This document shows, piece by piece, positions 1 through 5,797 of a stretch of DNA of 5,797 nucleotides (positions are counted from its first letter, which is position 1; the number at the start of each line of letters is the position of its first letter). Both the position numbers and the translations under genes were made by a program. The notes beneath the pieces were generated by a model. That model worked only from the letters and a program-made list of their open reading frames with translations, was not told the origin of the DNA and made no database searches. Source of the DNA: Alphaproteobacteria bacterium UBA685 (GTDB lineage Bacteria; Pseudomonadota; Alphaproteobacteria; Puniceispirillales; Puniceispirillaceae); NCBI GenBank assembly GCA_002299005.1, contig DBMZ01000162.1:7659-13455 (forward strand), given 5' to 3'.

Positions 1-576
1 TTTACCTCTGGCAAAGCGAGCCCTGTTTATATTGATTGCCGCAAGATTATCTCTTTTCCAGAGATCAGACGCTTCTTAATGGATGAGGGCGCCAAGATGA
101 TGGCAGAGCTATCAGCCGATAAGCCCTATGATGCTGTTGCAGGCGGTGAGACAGCGGGGATTCCGTTCTCAGCTTGGATGAGTGAAAATCTTGATAAGCC
201 GATGCAATATATCCGCAAAAAGCCAAAGGGCTTTGGCCGTGATGCGCAAATTGAAGGACTTATCGAAGAAGGCCAGCATATTTTATTGGTCGAAGATTTG
301 GCGACAGATGGCGGCTCAAAGCTGAACTTTATTAATGCCATTCGCACCGCGGGCGCTGAGGTTAACCATATCTTTGTGATTTTCTATTATGATATTTTCA
401 AAGATGCGATGACCAAACTGGCTGAGGAAGATGTCAGCTTGCATTATTTGGCGACATGGTGGGATGTGCTTGCCGCGATTAAAGCGAACCCTGCCTATAG
501 TGATGAGCGTGTCGCAAAGGTTGAGGCATTCTTGAACGCGCCTGTGGAATGGTCACGCGCCAATGGTGGTGAATAG
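1..576 (+). CDS. pyrE: Orotate phosphoribosyltransferase, 5'-truncated by window edge
   Basis: OPRT joins orotate to PRPP to give orotidine 5'-monophosphate, the fifth step of de novo pyrimidine synthesis, in the cytoplasm. The frame is open from base 1 and gives 191 residues; the ATG at 79 is internal, because the preceding 26 codons already read as the conserved OPRT N-terminal stretch TSGKASPVYIDCRK. The diagnostic PRPP-binding motif VEDLATDGGS lies at bases 289-318. The flexible catalytic loop is recognisable as RKKPKGFGRDAQIEG just before it, and AGGETAGIPFS forms the earlier substrate-binding region. Alphaproteobacterial OPRTs run to about 220-230 residues, so roughly 30-40 N-terminal residues are probably missing to the left. 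The gene ends at TAG 574-576, and no terminator was found before the next gene, so read-through is possible. The family call is very secure; the start is not visible. Confidence 0.95.
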   Translation, partial: FTSGKASPVYIDCRKIISFPEIRRFLMDEGAKMMAELSADKPYDAVAGGETAGIPFSAWMSENLDKPMQYIRKKPKGFGRDAQIEGLIEEGQHILLVEDLATDGGSKLNFINAIRTAGAEVNHIFVIFYYDIFKDAMTKLAEEDVSLHYLATWWDVLAAIKANPAYSDERVAKVEAFLNAPVEWSRANGGE

Positions 577-650
577 CGCCTGAGTAGTGAATAGCTCTTG
601 CTTTTAGCCCCATATATGGCACCCTCTAACATGTGAAACCCCCTTTTCGT

Positions 651-654
651 GAGG
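651..654 (+). promoter_or_regulatory. Ribosome binding site that decides the start of the CWC gene
   Basis: GAGG stands five bases before the ATG at 660. The upstream in-frame GTG at 633 has no purine-rich stretch at a suitable distance, so the ATG is the preferred start and the protein is 95 rather than 104 residues. Confidence 0.6.
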
Positions 655-659
655 CTAGC

Positions 660-947
660 ATGGAAAGCAAACTATATGATAAGGCGCGTAATGTCCCGAC
701 GATATGCAGTGAGTGCGGGGCAGATTTTAGATGCAAAACAGGTGAGCCGGGTGATTGCTGGTGTATGCATAGCCCGAATATGAAGTTTAATTACCAGCTT
801 GATGGTAGTTGTCTTTGCCCAAATTGTCTTGCCAATGGCCAGTTAAATGAGTTGAAAATGGCGCGCGAAGAAAAACGTGCCAAGCGTGAGGCACAAAGCC
901 TGCGCACCCCTGAATCAAAAGTGGAATCTAAAGCAAAAAAAGGCTGA
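660..947 (+). CDS. Small cysteine-rich CWC-type protein, probable metal binding
   Basis: This 95-residue protein has eight cysteines arranged as CxxC (16, 19), C25, a CWC triplet (33-35) and CLCPNC (51-56). That spacing matches the family annotated as 'cysteine-rich CWC' in proteobacteria, whose function is not established. The cysteine pairs suggest zinc binding, but this is inference. Residues 62-95 are a lysine/arginine/glutamate-rich tail with no cysteine, likely helical or disordered, and could contact nucleic acid or another protein. There is no signal peptide or membrane segment, so it should be cytoplasmic. The ATG at 660 was chosen over the GTG at 633 because of its ribosome binding site. 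It lies 83 bases after pyrE and only 9 bases before the kinase gene, which suggests shared transcription with the kinase. The family match is good; the role is unknown. Confidence 0.82.
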   Translation: MESKLYDKARNVPTICSECGADFRCKTGEPGDCWCMHSPNMKFNYQLDGSCLCPNCLANGQLNELKMAREEKRAKREAQSLRTPESKVESKAKKG

Positions 948-956
948 TACAGATTT

Positions 957-1814
957 ATGACTGTTTTTAATCTTGGTTCGATCAATCTGGATTATTTTTA
1001 CAAAGTCCCCCATTTGCCAACCGCCGGTGAAACGCTTGGGGCGCTTGATTTTACCAAAGGGCTTGGTGGCAAGGGCGCTAACCAGTCGGTTGCGCTGGCA
1101 CTTGGCGGGGCAGAGGTTTGCCATATCGGCCAAATTCACAAAGATGATGAGGCGCAGATAGCACTTCTTGCCAAGTCAGGCGTTGATTTAACGCATCTCG
1201 CCAAAGGTGATGTGCCAACCGGCCATGCGATTGTGGTGATTGATGAAGCCTCTGGTGAAAATCAGATTCTACTCATGGCAGGGGCAAATGCGGCTATCTC
1301 ACAGGCGCAAATTGATACCGCTTTGGCAGATGCCAAATTGGGTGATTGGGCGCTCACGCAGAATGAGACAAATCTAGGCGCGTATTTTTTGCAACAGGCC
1401 AAAAAAGCGGGGCTGTCAATTTGCTATTCAGCGGCACCTTTTGTCAAAGAGACGGTTTTGTCCTTAATCGGGCTTGTTGATTTGCTGGTGGTGAATGAAG
1501 GCGAGGCGGCGGAGATTGAAGCTGCTTTGGCACAGCCGCCAGAGGCGTGGGGCCTGCCGCATCTTATCATCACAAAAGGCGCAGATGGCGCGCATTATTA
1601 TGGCAATGATGGCGCGTCCTTCCAGCCAGCGACGCGCGTCAAAGCGGTCGATACCACAGGCGCCGGCGATACTTATTTAGGCTTCTTGCTTGCCCAAATA
1701 TCGCAAGGCGCCTCGATGCAAGAGGCGATGGCAATGGCAAGCAAAGCCGCCTCAGTACAGGTGACAAGATATGGCACAGCAGATGCCATCCCAACAATCG
1801 CAGAGCTTCGCTAG
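957..1814 (+). CDS. rbsK: PfkB-family carbohydrate kinase, probable ribokinase
   Basis: The likely reaction is ATP-dependent phosphorylation of ribose to ribose 5-phosphate in the cytoplasm. The 285-residue protein shows the ribokinase layout: an N-terminal GSINLD (7-12) with the sugar-contacting Asp12, the first PfkB signature GGKGANQ (37-43), TQNET (134-138) matching the substrate-binding Glu region of ribokinase, NEGE (180-183), ITKGADG (205-211), and the second signature DTTGAGD (232-238), in which Asp238 should be the catalytic base. After that signature the usual A-F/N-G is replaced by T-Y-L-G. At 285 residues it is slightly shorter than the usual 300-310. No good ribosome binding site lies close to the ATG; the nearest AGG (941-943) is 13 bases away, so translation may be coupled to the upstream gene. 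Its position six bases before the nucleoside hydrolase gene's GTG, and the next gene's product being free ribose, favour ribokinase over adenosine, fructose or other PfkB kinases, which cannot be fully excluded. Confidence 0.85.
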   Translation: MTVFNLGSINLDYFYKVPHLPTAGETLGALDFTKGLGGKGANQSVALALGGAEVCHIGQIHKDDEAQIALLAKSGVDLTHLAKGDVPTGHAIVVIDEASGENQILLMAGANAAISQAQIDTALADAKLGDWALTQNETNLGAYFLQQAKKAGLSICYSAAPFVKETVLSLIGLVDLLVVNEGEAAEIEAALAQPPEAWGLPHLIITKGADGAHYYGNDGASFQPATRVKAVDTTGAGDTYLGFLLAQISQGASMQEAMAMASKAASVQVTRYGTADAIPTIAELR

Positions 1815-1821
1815 GATAGGG
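1813..1821 (+). promoter_or_regulatory. Ribosome binding site of the nucleoside hydrolase gene
   Basis: AGGA overlaps the TAG stop of the kinase gene and AGGG follows at 1818-1821, five bases before the ATG at 1827. An in-frame GTG at 1821 is part of this purine run and is too close to be served well by it. The ATG is therefore the preferred start, and the overlap implies translational coupling of the two genes. Confidence 0.55.
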
Positions 1822-1826
1822 TGACT

Positions 1827-2780
1827 ATGACGGCAAAACAGAAAATTATCATCGACACAGATCCTGGCATTGATGATGCGATGGCCATCCATATGGCCTT
1901 TGCCGATCCGCGCCTTGAGGTGGTGGGGCTGACAACGATTTTTGGCAATGTGAATGTCGAACAAGCCACACGCAACGCCCTCTGGCTGGCCGAGCAAGCG
2001 CATTACAAGCTAGATGTGGCCAAGGGTGCAAGCCGCCCATTGGTGCAAGAGCCGAATGAGCCAAGCTATTATGTGCATGGGGATGAAGGCTTTGGCGATT
2101 TGCCCGCACAAAGCCCAAAGGGCGCGGCGCACCATCTTGATGCGGCTGATTATATTATTGAGACGTGCCGCAAATATTCAGGTGAGATCTCGCTTTGTCC
2201 GGTGGGGCCATTGACCAATATTGCGATCGCCTTGCAGCGTGATCCTGAGCTTGTGCATCATGTGAAATCAATCGCGATTATGGGTGGTGCAGGCTTTGTG
2301 AAGGGCAATGTGACGGCCTATGCTGAGGCGAATATCTGGAATGATCCGCACGCGGCTGATGTGGTGTTTGGCGCTGATTGGGAGGTCGTGATGATTGGCC
2401 TTGATGTCACCACGCAAGTCATGTGCACGCCGCAAGATTATCAATCTGTGGCCGATAGAAGCGGTGCGGTCGGGCAATTTATCAATGATATCTCACAATT
2501 TTATGCGCGTTTTTATGCGACCATCTACCAAGAGAGTTTGTGCGTGTTGCATGATCCTTGTGCGGTTATCGCGCTAACAGATGAAGATTTGTTTGAATAT
2601 CGCGCGGTGCCTGTGCATGTGATTTGTGAAGGTGAGGCAATAGGCCAGACAGTGCCAGATGCCTCTCTTTTGCGCAGAGCAGTAAAAATCGCAATCGGGG
2701 TTGATGTGGACAAGGTGAAAGCGCATTATTTAAGTCTGTCAACGCTTGCTGATGAGGCGATTGCTAATCGCCAAAATTAG
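1827..2780 (+). CDS. Inosine/uridine-preferring nucleoside hydrolase
   Basis: Nucleoside hydrolases cut the N-glycosidic bond of ribonucleosides to give free base and ribose, using a bound calcium ion. The 317-residue length is typical. The defining motif DTDPGIDDA is at 10-18, supplying the calcium-binding and catalytic aspartates. GPLTNIAIA (127-135) contains the Thr that contributes a calcium ligand. IMGG (151-154) and the E167/N169 pair in YAEANIWNDP bind the sugar. HDP at 242-244 provides the leaving-group histidine and the last calcium aspartate, at nearly the same positions as His241/Asp242 of the Crithidia enzyme. No export signal is present, so it acts on imported nucleosides. The ATG start is preferred over the GTG at 1821, which would add two residues. 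Purine versus pyrimidine preference cannot be read from the sequence. Its product, ribose, is the presumed substrate of the kinase encoded just upstream. Confidence 0.93.
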   Translation: MTAKQKIIIDTDPGIDDAMAIHMAFADPRLEVVGLTTIFGNVNVEQATRNALWLAEQAHYKLDVAKGASRPLVQEPNEPSYYVHGDEGFGDLPAQSPKGAAHHLDAADYIIETCRKYSGEISLCPVGPLTNIAIALQRDPELVHHVKSIAIMGGAGFVKGNVTAYAEANIWNDPHAADVVFGADWEVVMIGLDVTTQVMCTPQDYQSVADRSGAVGQFINDISQFYARFYATIYQESLCVLHDPCAVIALTDEDLFEYRAVPVHVICEGEAIGQTVPDASLLRRAVKIAIGVDVDKVKAHYLSLSTLADEAIANRQN

Positions 2781-2829
2781 TAAGTGGTAATGATACGCAT
2801 AAGCTATCTGAAAAGGTGGGGTAAGCCTT

Positions 2830-3663
2830 ATGAACATTGAAACTATTGACTATCAAGCCCCTGATGCCAAGCAGGCATTGGCGCGCTCTTTGCATAATAC
2901 AGGGTTCGCTGTCTTAGCGAATCACCCGGTGACGCCAGCGCGTATTGAGGGCATTTACCAAAGTTGGGGCAATTTTTTTGCCTCTGATACCAAACATGAT
3001 TATTTGCGCGATCCTGAGAATCAAGATGGGTATTTCCCGTTCCGCTCAGAGAATGCGAAGGGCCAGACGGTCAAAGACCTTAAAGAGTTTTATCATGTCT
3101 ATACATGGGGCCGTGTGCCAGAGGCGCTTGAGGCAGAGACGCGCGCTATTCATAATGATTTGACGTCGCTTGGTGTTGAATTGCTCGGATGGTTGCAAGA
3201 TGAGACGCCAGCAGAGGTGGCAAAGAATTTCACTATGCCGCTTGATAAGATGATGGCCGAATCATTGATGAGCTTGCTTCGTATTTTACATTACCCACCG
3301 CTTGATGAAGCCCCTGAAGAAGGCGCTATCAGAGCGGCGGCGCATGAGGATATTAACCTGATTACCTTGTTATTGGCAGGGTCTCAGCCGGGCCTGCAAG
3401 CGCAAGATAAGCAAGGGCTTTGGCACGATATCTCATGTGATGCTGGCATGATCACGATTAATAATGGGGATATGTTATCGCTTGCCAGCCATGATTATTA
3501 TCCCTCAACAACGCATCGGGTTGTGAATCCAGATGCACGCGCGAACCAATCGCGCTATTCTATGCCTATCTTTTTACATCCTCGCCCTGACGTAATGTTG
3601 GACAAGGATTTTAGCGCAGGAGAATTTCTGCAACAAAGACTGAAAGAAATCGGTCTAAAATAA
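2830..3663 (+). CDS. Isopenicillin N synthase-like 2-oxoglutarate/Fe(II) dioxygenase
   Basis: This is a 277-residue cytoplasmic non-haem iron oxygenase. The iron triad is visible as H172-E-D174 (in AAHEDINLITLL) and H229 (in TTHRVV), and the co-substrate carboxylate motif is R242-Y-S244. The N-terminal part (roughly 1-110, with NTGFAVLANHPV at 23-34) matches the non-haem dioxygenase N-terminal domain, and residues about 145-252 form the jelly-roll catalytic domain, including NNGDML at 211-216. RxS predicts 2-oxoglutarate dependence, although ethylene-forming and penicillin-type members share the fold. Real isopenicillin N synthase is improbable, since nothing else points to beta-lactams. The substrate is not identifiable. 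The family also contains thymine 7-hydroxylase and pyrimidine deoxynucleoside hydroxylases of fungi, which is suggestive beside nucleoside genes. The gene follows the hydrolase by 49 bases, with GGGG eight bases before its ATG, and precedes the binding-protein gene by 13 bases. Confidence 0.88.
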   Translation: MNIETIDYQAPDAKQALARSLHNTGFAVLANHPVTPARIEGIYQSWGNFFASDTKHDYLRDPENQDGYFPFRSENAKGQTVKDLKEFYHVYTWGRVPEALEAETRAIHNDLTSLGVELLGWLQDETPAEVAKNFTMPLDKMMAESLMSLLRILHYPPLDEAPEEGAIRAAAHEDINLITLLLAGSQPGLQAQDKQGLWHDISCDAGMITINNGDMLSLASHDYYPSTTHRVVNPDARANQSRYSMPIFLHPRPDVMLDKDFSAGEFLQQRLKEIGLK

Positions 3664-3676
3664 CGGGAGTAACAAC

Positions 3677-4678
3677 ATGAAACATTTGTTCAAAACAGCA
3701 GCCGTTGTTCTTGGTGTTGTTGGCATGAGTGCAGTCGCACAAGCCGATATCAAGCCTGCGGTTGTGTACGACTTGGGCGGTAAGTTCGATAAATCTTTTA
3801 ACGAAGGTGTATGGAACGGCATACAAAAATTTACCAGCGAGACTGGTATCGAAGTGATGGAATTTGAAGTCACAAACGAAGCACAGCGTGAACAAGCTAT
3901 GCGCCGTATGGCCGAGCGCGGTGCGACTGTGATTTTGGGTGTGGGCTTTGGTCAGGCTGATGCGATCGCAACAGTGTCGGCGGAATTCCCTGAGACAAAA
4001 TTCTCAATCATTGATGTGTCATGGTTGGATGCCCCGAACCTGCGCCAATATGCCTTTAAAGAGCATGAAGGCTCATACCTAGTGGGTGTGGCTGCGGCGA
4101 AAGCCTCACAAACAGGCAAGGTTGGCTTTGTCGGCGGTATGGATATCCCGCTTATCAGCCGTTTCGCATGTGGTTATGAAGGCGGCGTCAAGTCAGTGAA
4201 CGCCTCAGCCGATGTGTATCAGAACATGACAGGCACAACACCTTCAGCATGGAATGACCCGGCCAAAGGTGCTGAGCTTACAAGAAGCCAGATTGACCGT
4301 GGGGCAGATGTTGTCTATCACGCCGCTGGCGGTACAGGTGGCGGTGTTATCCAAGCCGCAGCGGATGCTGGCAAGCTAGCTATCGGTGTTGATTCAAACC
4401 AAAATGGTCTCGCACCAGGCTCAGTCCTAACATCAATGCTAAAGCGTGTTGACGTGGCGGCTTATGAGACATTCATCGATGCGCATAATGGTGCCTTCAC
4501 AGCTGGCGTCAATATCTTGGGTGTTGCTGAAGGCGGCGTTGATTGGGCGTTGGATGATAATAATGCCAGCCTTATCACAGCTGATATCAAAGATGCTGTT
4601 GAAGCGGCACGTGCTGATATCCTATCAGGTAAAGTGGTCGTTCACGACTATCTGTCAGACTCAAACTGCCCTTACTAA
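3677..4678 (+). CDS. BMP/PnrA-family ABC transporter substrate-binding protein (nucleoside type)
   Basis: This is the periplasmic receptor of an ABC importer in the basic membrane protein (BMP/Med/PnrA) family, whose characterised members bind purine or other nucleosides. The 333-residue length is typical. A Sec signal peptide is clear: K2/K6 at the N-terminus, a hydrophobic core at 8-20, and A-Q-A at 21-23 before D24 as a type I cleavage site. There is no lipobox cysteine, as expected for a soluble Gram-negative receptor. Family hallmarks are YDLGGKFDKSFNEG (31-44), EGSYLVG (131-137), VGFVGGMDIPL (149-159) and IGVDSNQ (236-242), whose Asp239 corresponds to the ribose-contacting residue of PnrA. 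A good GGGAG ribosome binding site lies seven bases before the ATG. Asn codons favour AAC (8 of 14), against 3 of 13 in the preceding gene, which fits stronger expression. It is followed 10 bases later by the ATPase gene. The nucleoside ligand is inferred from family and context. Confidence 0.93.
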   Translation: MKHLFKTAAVVLGVVGMSAVAQADIKPAVVYDLGGKFDKSFNEGVWNGIQKFTSETGIEVMEFEVTNEAQREQAMRRMAERGATVILGVGFGQADAIATVSAEFPETKFSIIDVSWLDAPNLRQYAFKEHEGSYLVGVAAAKASQTGKVGFVGGMDIPLISRFACGYEGGVKSVNASADVYQNMTGTTPSAWNDPAKGAELTRSQIDRGADVVYHAAGGTGGGVIQAAADAGKLAIGVDSNQNGLAPGSVLTSMLKRVDVAAYETFIDAHNGAFTAGVNILGVAEGGVDWALDDNNASLITADIKDAVEAARADILSGKVVVHDYLSDSNCPY

Positions 4679-4681
4679 GGT
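4677..4681 (+). promoter_or_regulatory. Ribosome binding site of the ABC ATPase gene
   Basis: AAGGT overlaps the TAA stop of the binding-protein gene and stands seven bases before the ATG at 4689. It supports that ATG as the start even though the first 15 codons are not conserved and contain a hairpin. No later in-frame ATG or GTG would keep the first ABC domain intact. Confidence 0.5.
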
Positions 4682-4688
4682 CTGTTTT

Positions 4689-5797
4689 ATGTCATCGACA
4701 ACGCATAATGAAAACGGCGGTCATCCGCCGTTTTCTATTGTTTTAAACAATATTTCTAAGAGATTTGGCGCGGTTAAGGCCAATGATAATGTGAGCCTGC
4801 AAGTGGAGCGCGGCTGTATTCACGGCATCATTGGGGAAAATGGCGCGGGTAAATCTACGCTGGTCTCTATTCTTTATGGCTTTTATCAGGCTGATTCAGG
4901 CGAGATGCAGATTAATGGTGCGCGCGTTGATATTCGCACCTCATCAGACGCGATTGCCTGCGGCATTGGCATGGTCCATCAGCATTTTATGTTGGTGCCG
5001 AATTTCACCGCGCTTGAAAATGTTATTTTGGGCTATGAGGTCGATAAAAAATTATCACCCTCACTTGAGGCTGGCCGCACAAGGTTGGCTGAATTATCAC
5101 AATCCTATGGGCTTGATGTGCCGCTTGATGTGCCGGTTGAAGATTTGCCCGTGGGATTACAGCAACGTGTTGAGATCTTAAAGACGCTCTATCGCGGGGC
5201 GAATATTCTTATCCTTGATGAGCCGACAGGCGTGCTAACCCCGCAAGAAACAGTTCAGCTATTTGAGATCTTGAAGACGTTGCGCGCGCAAGGTGTAACT
5301 ATCTTGCTTATCACGCATAAATTAAAAGAGATTATGGCGATTACTGATGATGTGTCTGTGATGCGCCAAGGACAGATGGTGGCGCATCGTAAAACTGCCT
5401 CAACAAGCCCAAGTGAGCTTGCCAATTTGATGGTGGGGCGGTCTGTGTTATTGCAATTAGATAAAGAGCCAGCAGAGCCGGGGGCGGTTGTGCTAGCGGC
5501 TGAGGGCCTCACCTATCATGATGCGAACGGGGCGCCGCGCTTGCGTGATGTGTCGTTTGAGCTGCGCGCGGGTGAGATTTTGGGCGTTGCGGGTGTGTCT
5601 GGTAATGGGCAATCTGAATTGCTGGAATTGCTGTCGGCTATCGCGCCTGTGCAAGATGGCAGCATCACCATCAAAGGGGCGGTTATCACAAAAGATACTC
5701 CGTCTGACCCTGCCGCGATGCGTGCGATGGGCGTGGCGCATGTGCCAGAAGATAGGCACGCAATGGGCATGGTGTTGCCATTTACGGCGGCTGAGAG
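4689..5797 (+). CDS. ABC transporter ATP-binding protein, tandem nucleotide-binding domains, 3'-truncated
   Basis: This ATPase should power the importer served by the BMP-family receptor. The frame is open from the ATG to the right edge and gives 369 residues of an expected 500-530. Domain 1 (about 16-250) is complete: Walker A GENGAGKST at 49-57, Q-loop Gln98 in MVHQHFMLVPN, signature LPVGLQQ at 153-159 (the LSVGxQQ variant of this transporter class rather than LSGGQ), Walker B ILILDEP with D177/E178, and H-loop His210. Domain 2 starts near 268 and has a degenerate P-loop, GVSGNGQSE at 302-310, with Gln in place of the Walker lysine. This is normal for nucleoside and simple-sugar ATPases such as RbsA- and NupA-type proteins. 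VPEDRHAMGMV (352-362) is also class-typical. Residues 1-15 are an unconserved extension overlapping a hairpin. Two permease genes would be expected next, outside the window. Confidence 0.94.
   Translation, partial: MSSTTHNENGGHPPFSIVLNNISKRFGAVKANDNVSLQVERGCIHGIIGENGAGKSTLVSILYGFYQADSGEMQINGARVDIRTSSDAIACGIGMVHQHFMLVPNFTALENVILGYEVDKKLSPSLEAGRTRLAELSQSYGLDVPLDVPVEDLPVGLQQRVEILKTLYRGANILILDEPTGVLTPQETVQLFEILKTLRAQGVTILLITHKLKEIMAITDDVSVMRQGQMVAHRKTASTSPSELANLMVGRSVLLQLDKEPAEPGAVVLAAEGLTYHDANGAPRLRDVSFELRAGEILGVAGVSGNGQSELLELLSAIAPVQDGSITIKGAVITKDTPSDPAAMRAMGVAHVPEDRHAMGMVLPFTAAE
4710..4744 (+). terminator. Terminator-like hairpin inside the 5' end of the ABC ATPase gene
   Basis: Bases 4710-4720 (GAAAACGGCGG) pair perfectly with 4725-4735 (CCGCCGTTTTC) around a four-base TCAT loop. 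The stem is 11 bp with a CGGCGG core, followed by an imperfect T-rich tail (CTATTGTTTT). This is the shape of a rho-independent terminator, but it lies within codons 7-16 of the ATPase gene, 32 bases past the end of the binding-protein gene. The likeliest role is partial termination or protection of the binding-protein mRNA from 3' decay, giving more receptor than ATPase. The structure is seen directly; the regulatory role is inferred. Confidence 0.6.

Noticed and set aside
569..595. Direct repeat GTGAATAGC at 569-577 and 587-595, 18 bases apart and in the same frame, each carrying a TAG.
   Set aside because: The following nine bases of the two copies barely match, so it is either a very old duplication or chance. 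No function is indicated.
633..659. Extension of the CWC gene to an upstream GTG, adding nine residues.
   Set aside because: No ribosome binding site serves the GTG, while GAGG is well placed for the ATG at 660; the extra residues are not part of the cysteine domain.
1752..2118. Two antisense open frames over the kinase/hydrolase junction.
   Set aside because: They overlap the conserved DTDPGIDDA region on the opposite strand and look like shadows of codon bias rather than genes.
2798..2832. CATAAG pairs with CTTATG across the oxygenase start codon, a possible start-sequestering hairpin.
   Set aside because: Only six pairs, AT-rich, with a loop of more than 20 bases; too weak to call a riboswitch or thermosensor, and no known riboswitch core was recognised.
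2830..3663. A beta-lactam biosynthesis gene, suggested by similarity to isopenicillin N synthase.
   Set aside because: The similarity is to the fold only; no ACV synthetase, acyltransferase or resistance gene is nearby, and the RxS motif points to general 2-oxoglutarate oxygenase chemistry.
4831..5181. A 116-residue + strand open frame.
   Set aside because: It lies in another frame inside the ABC ATPase gene, whose own frame has Walker A, Q-loop, signature and Walker B motifs; the translated product resembles no known family.
5592..5618. Loss of the Walker lysine in the second ABC domain, at first suggesting a broken ATPase.
   Set aside because: The GVSGNGQSE form is the normal degenerate second site in this class of nucleoside and sugar importers, so it is not a defect.
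5255..5770. Three overlapping - strand open frames of 84-88 residues.
   Set aside because: They are antisense to the well-supported second ABC domain, carry no recognisable motif, and have no ribosome binding site worth noting.

Overview
The window looks like a piece of a marine-type alphaproteobacterial chromosome. The evidence is the protein families: an alphaproteobacterial-style orotate phosphoribosyltransferase, and a BMP-family binding protein very like those of Rhodobacterales and neighbouring groups, as recalled from memory. Base composition is intermediate, roughly half G+C by eye. All seven supported genes lie on the + strand and are tightly packed, with gaps from 6 to 83 bases. No RNA gene, mobile element, CRISPR array or integration signature was seen.

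Layout: (1) 1-576, the 3' part of an orotate phosphoribosyltransferase gene (pyrE), cut by the left edge. (2) 660-947, a small eight-cysteine protein of the 'cysteine-rich CWC' type. (3) 957-1814, a PfkB-family sugar kinase, most like ribokinase. (4) 1827-2780, an inosine/uridine-type nucleoside hydrolase with all expected calcium and catalytic residues. (5) 2830-3663, an isopenicillin-N-synthase-like 2-oxoglutarate/Fe(II) dioxygenase. (6) 3677-4678, an exported BMP/PnrA-family (nucleoside-type) ABC substrate-binding protein. (7) 4689 to the right edge, a double-domain ABC ATPase of the nucleoside/simple-sugar importer class. It is open at its 3' end.

Read together, genes 3-7 form a nucleoside uptake and breakdown unit. 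The binding protein and ATPase, with permeases expected just beyond the right edge, would import nucleosides. The hydrolase splits them to free base and ribose, and the kinase makes ribose 5-phosphate. That feeds central metabolism or PRPP, which the upstream OPRT consumes. The dioxygenase is the part that does not fit textbook salvage; it may oxidise a base, a nucleoside or another imported compound. A perfect 11-bp GC-cored hairpin with a T-rich tail sits inside the first codons of the ATPase gene, just after the binding-protein gene. It looks like a partial terminator or mRNA-stabilising element that sets binding protein well above ATPase. Every function here is inferred from motifs read by eye; no database search was run.
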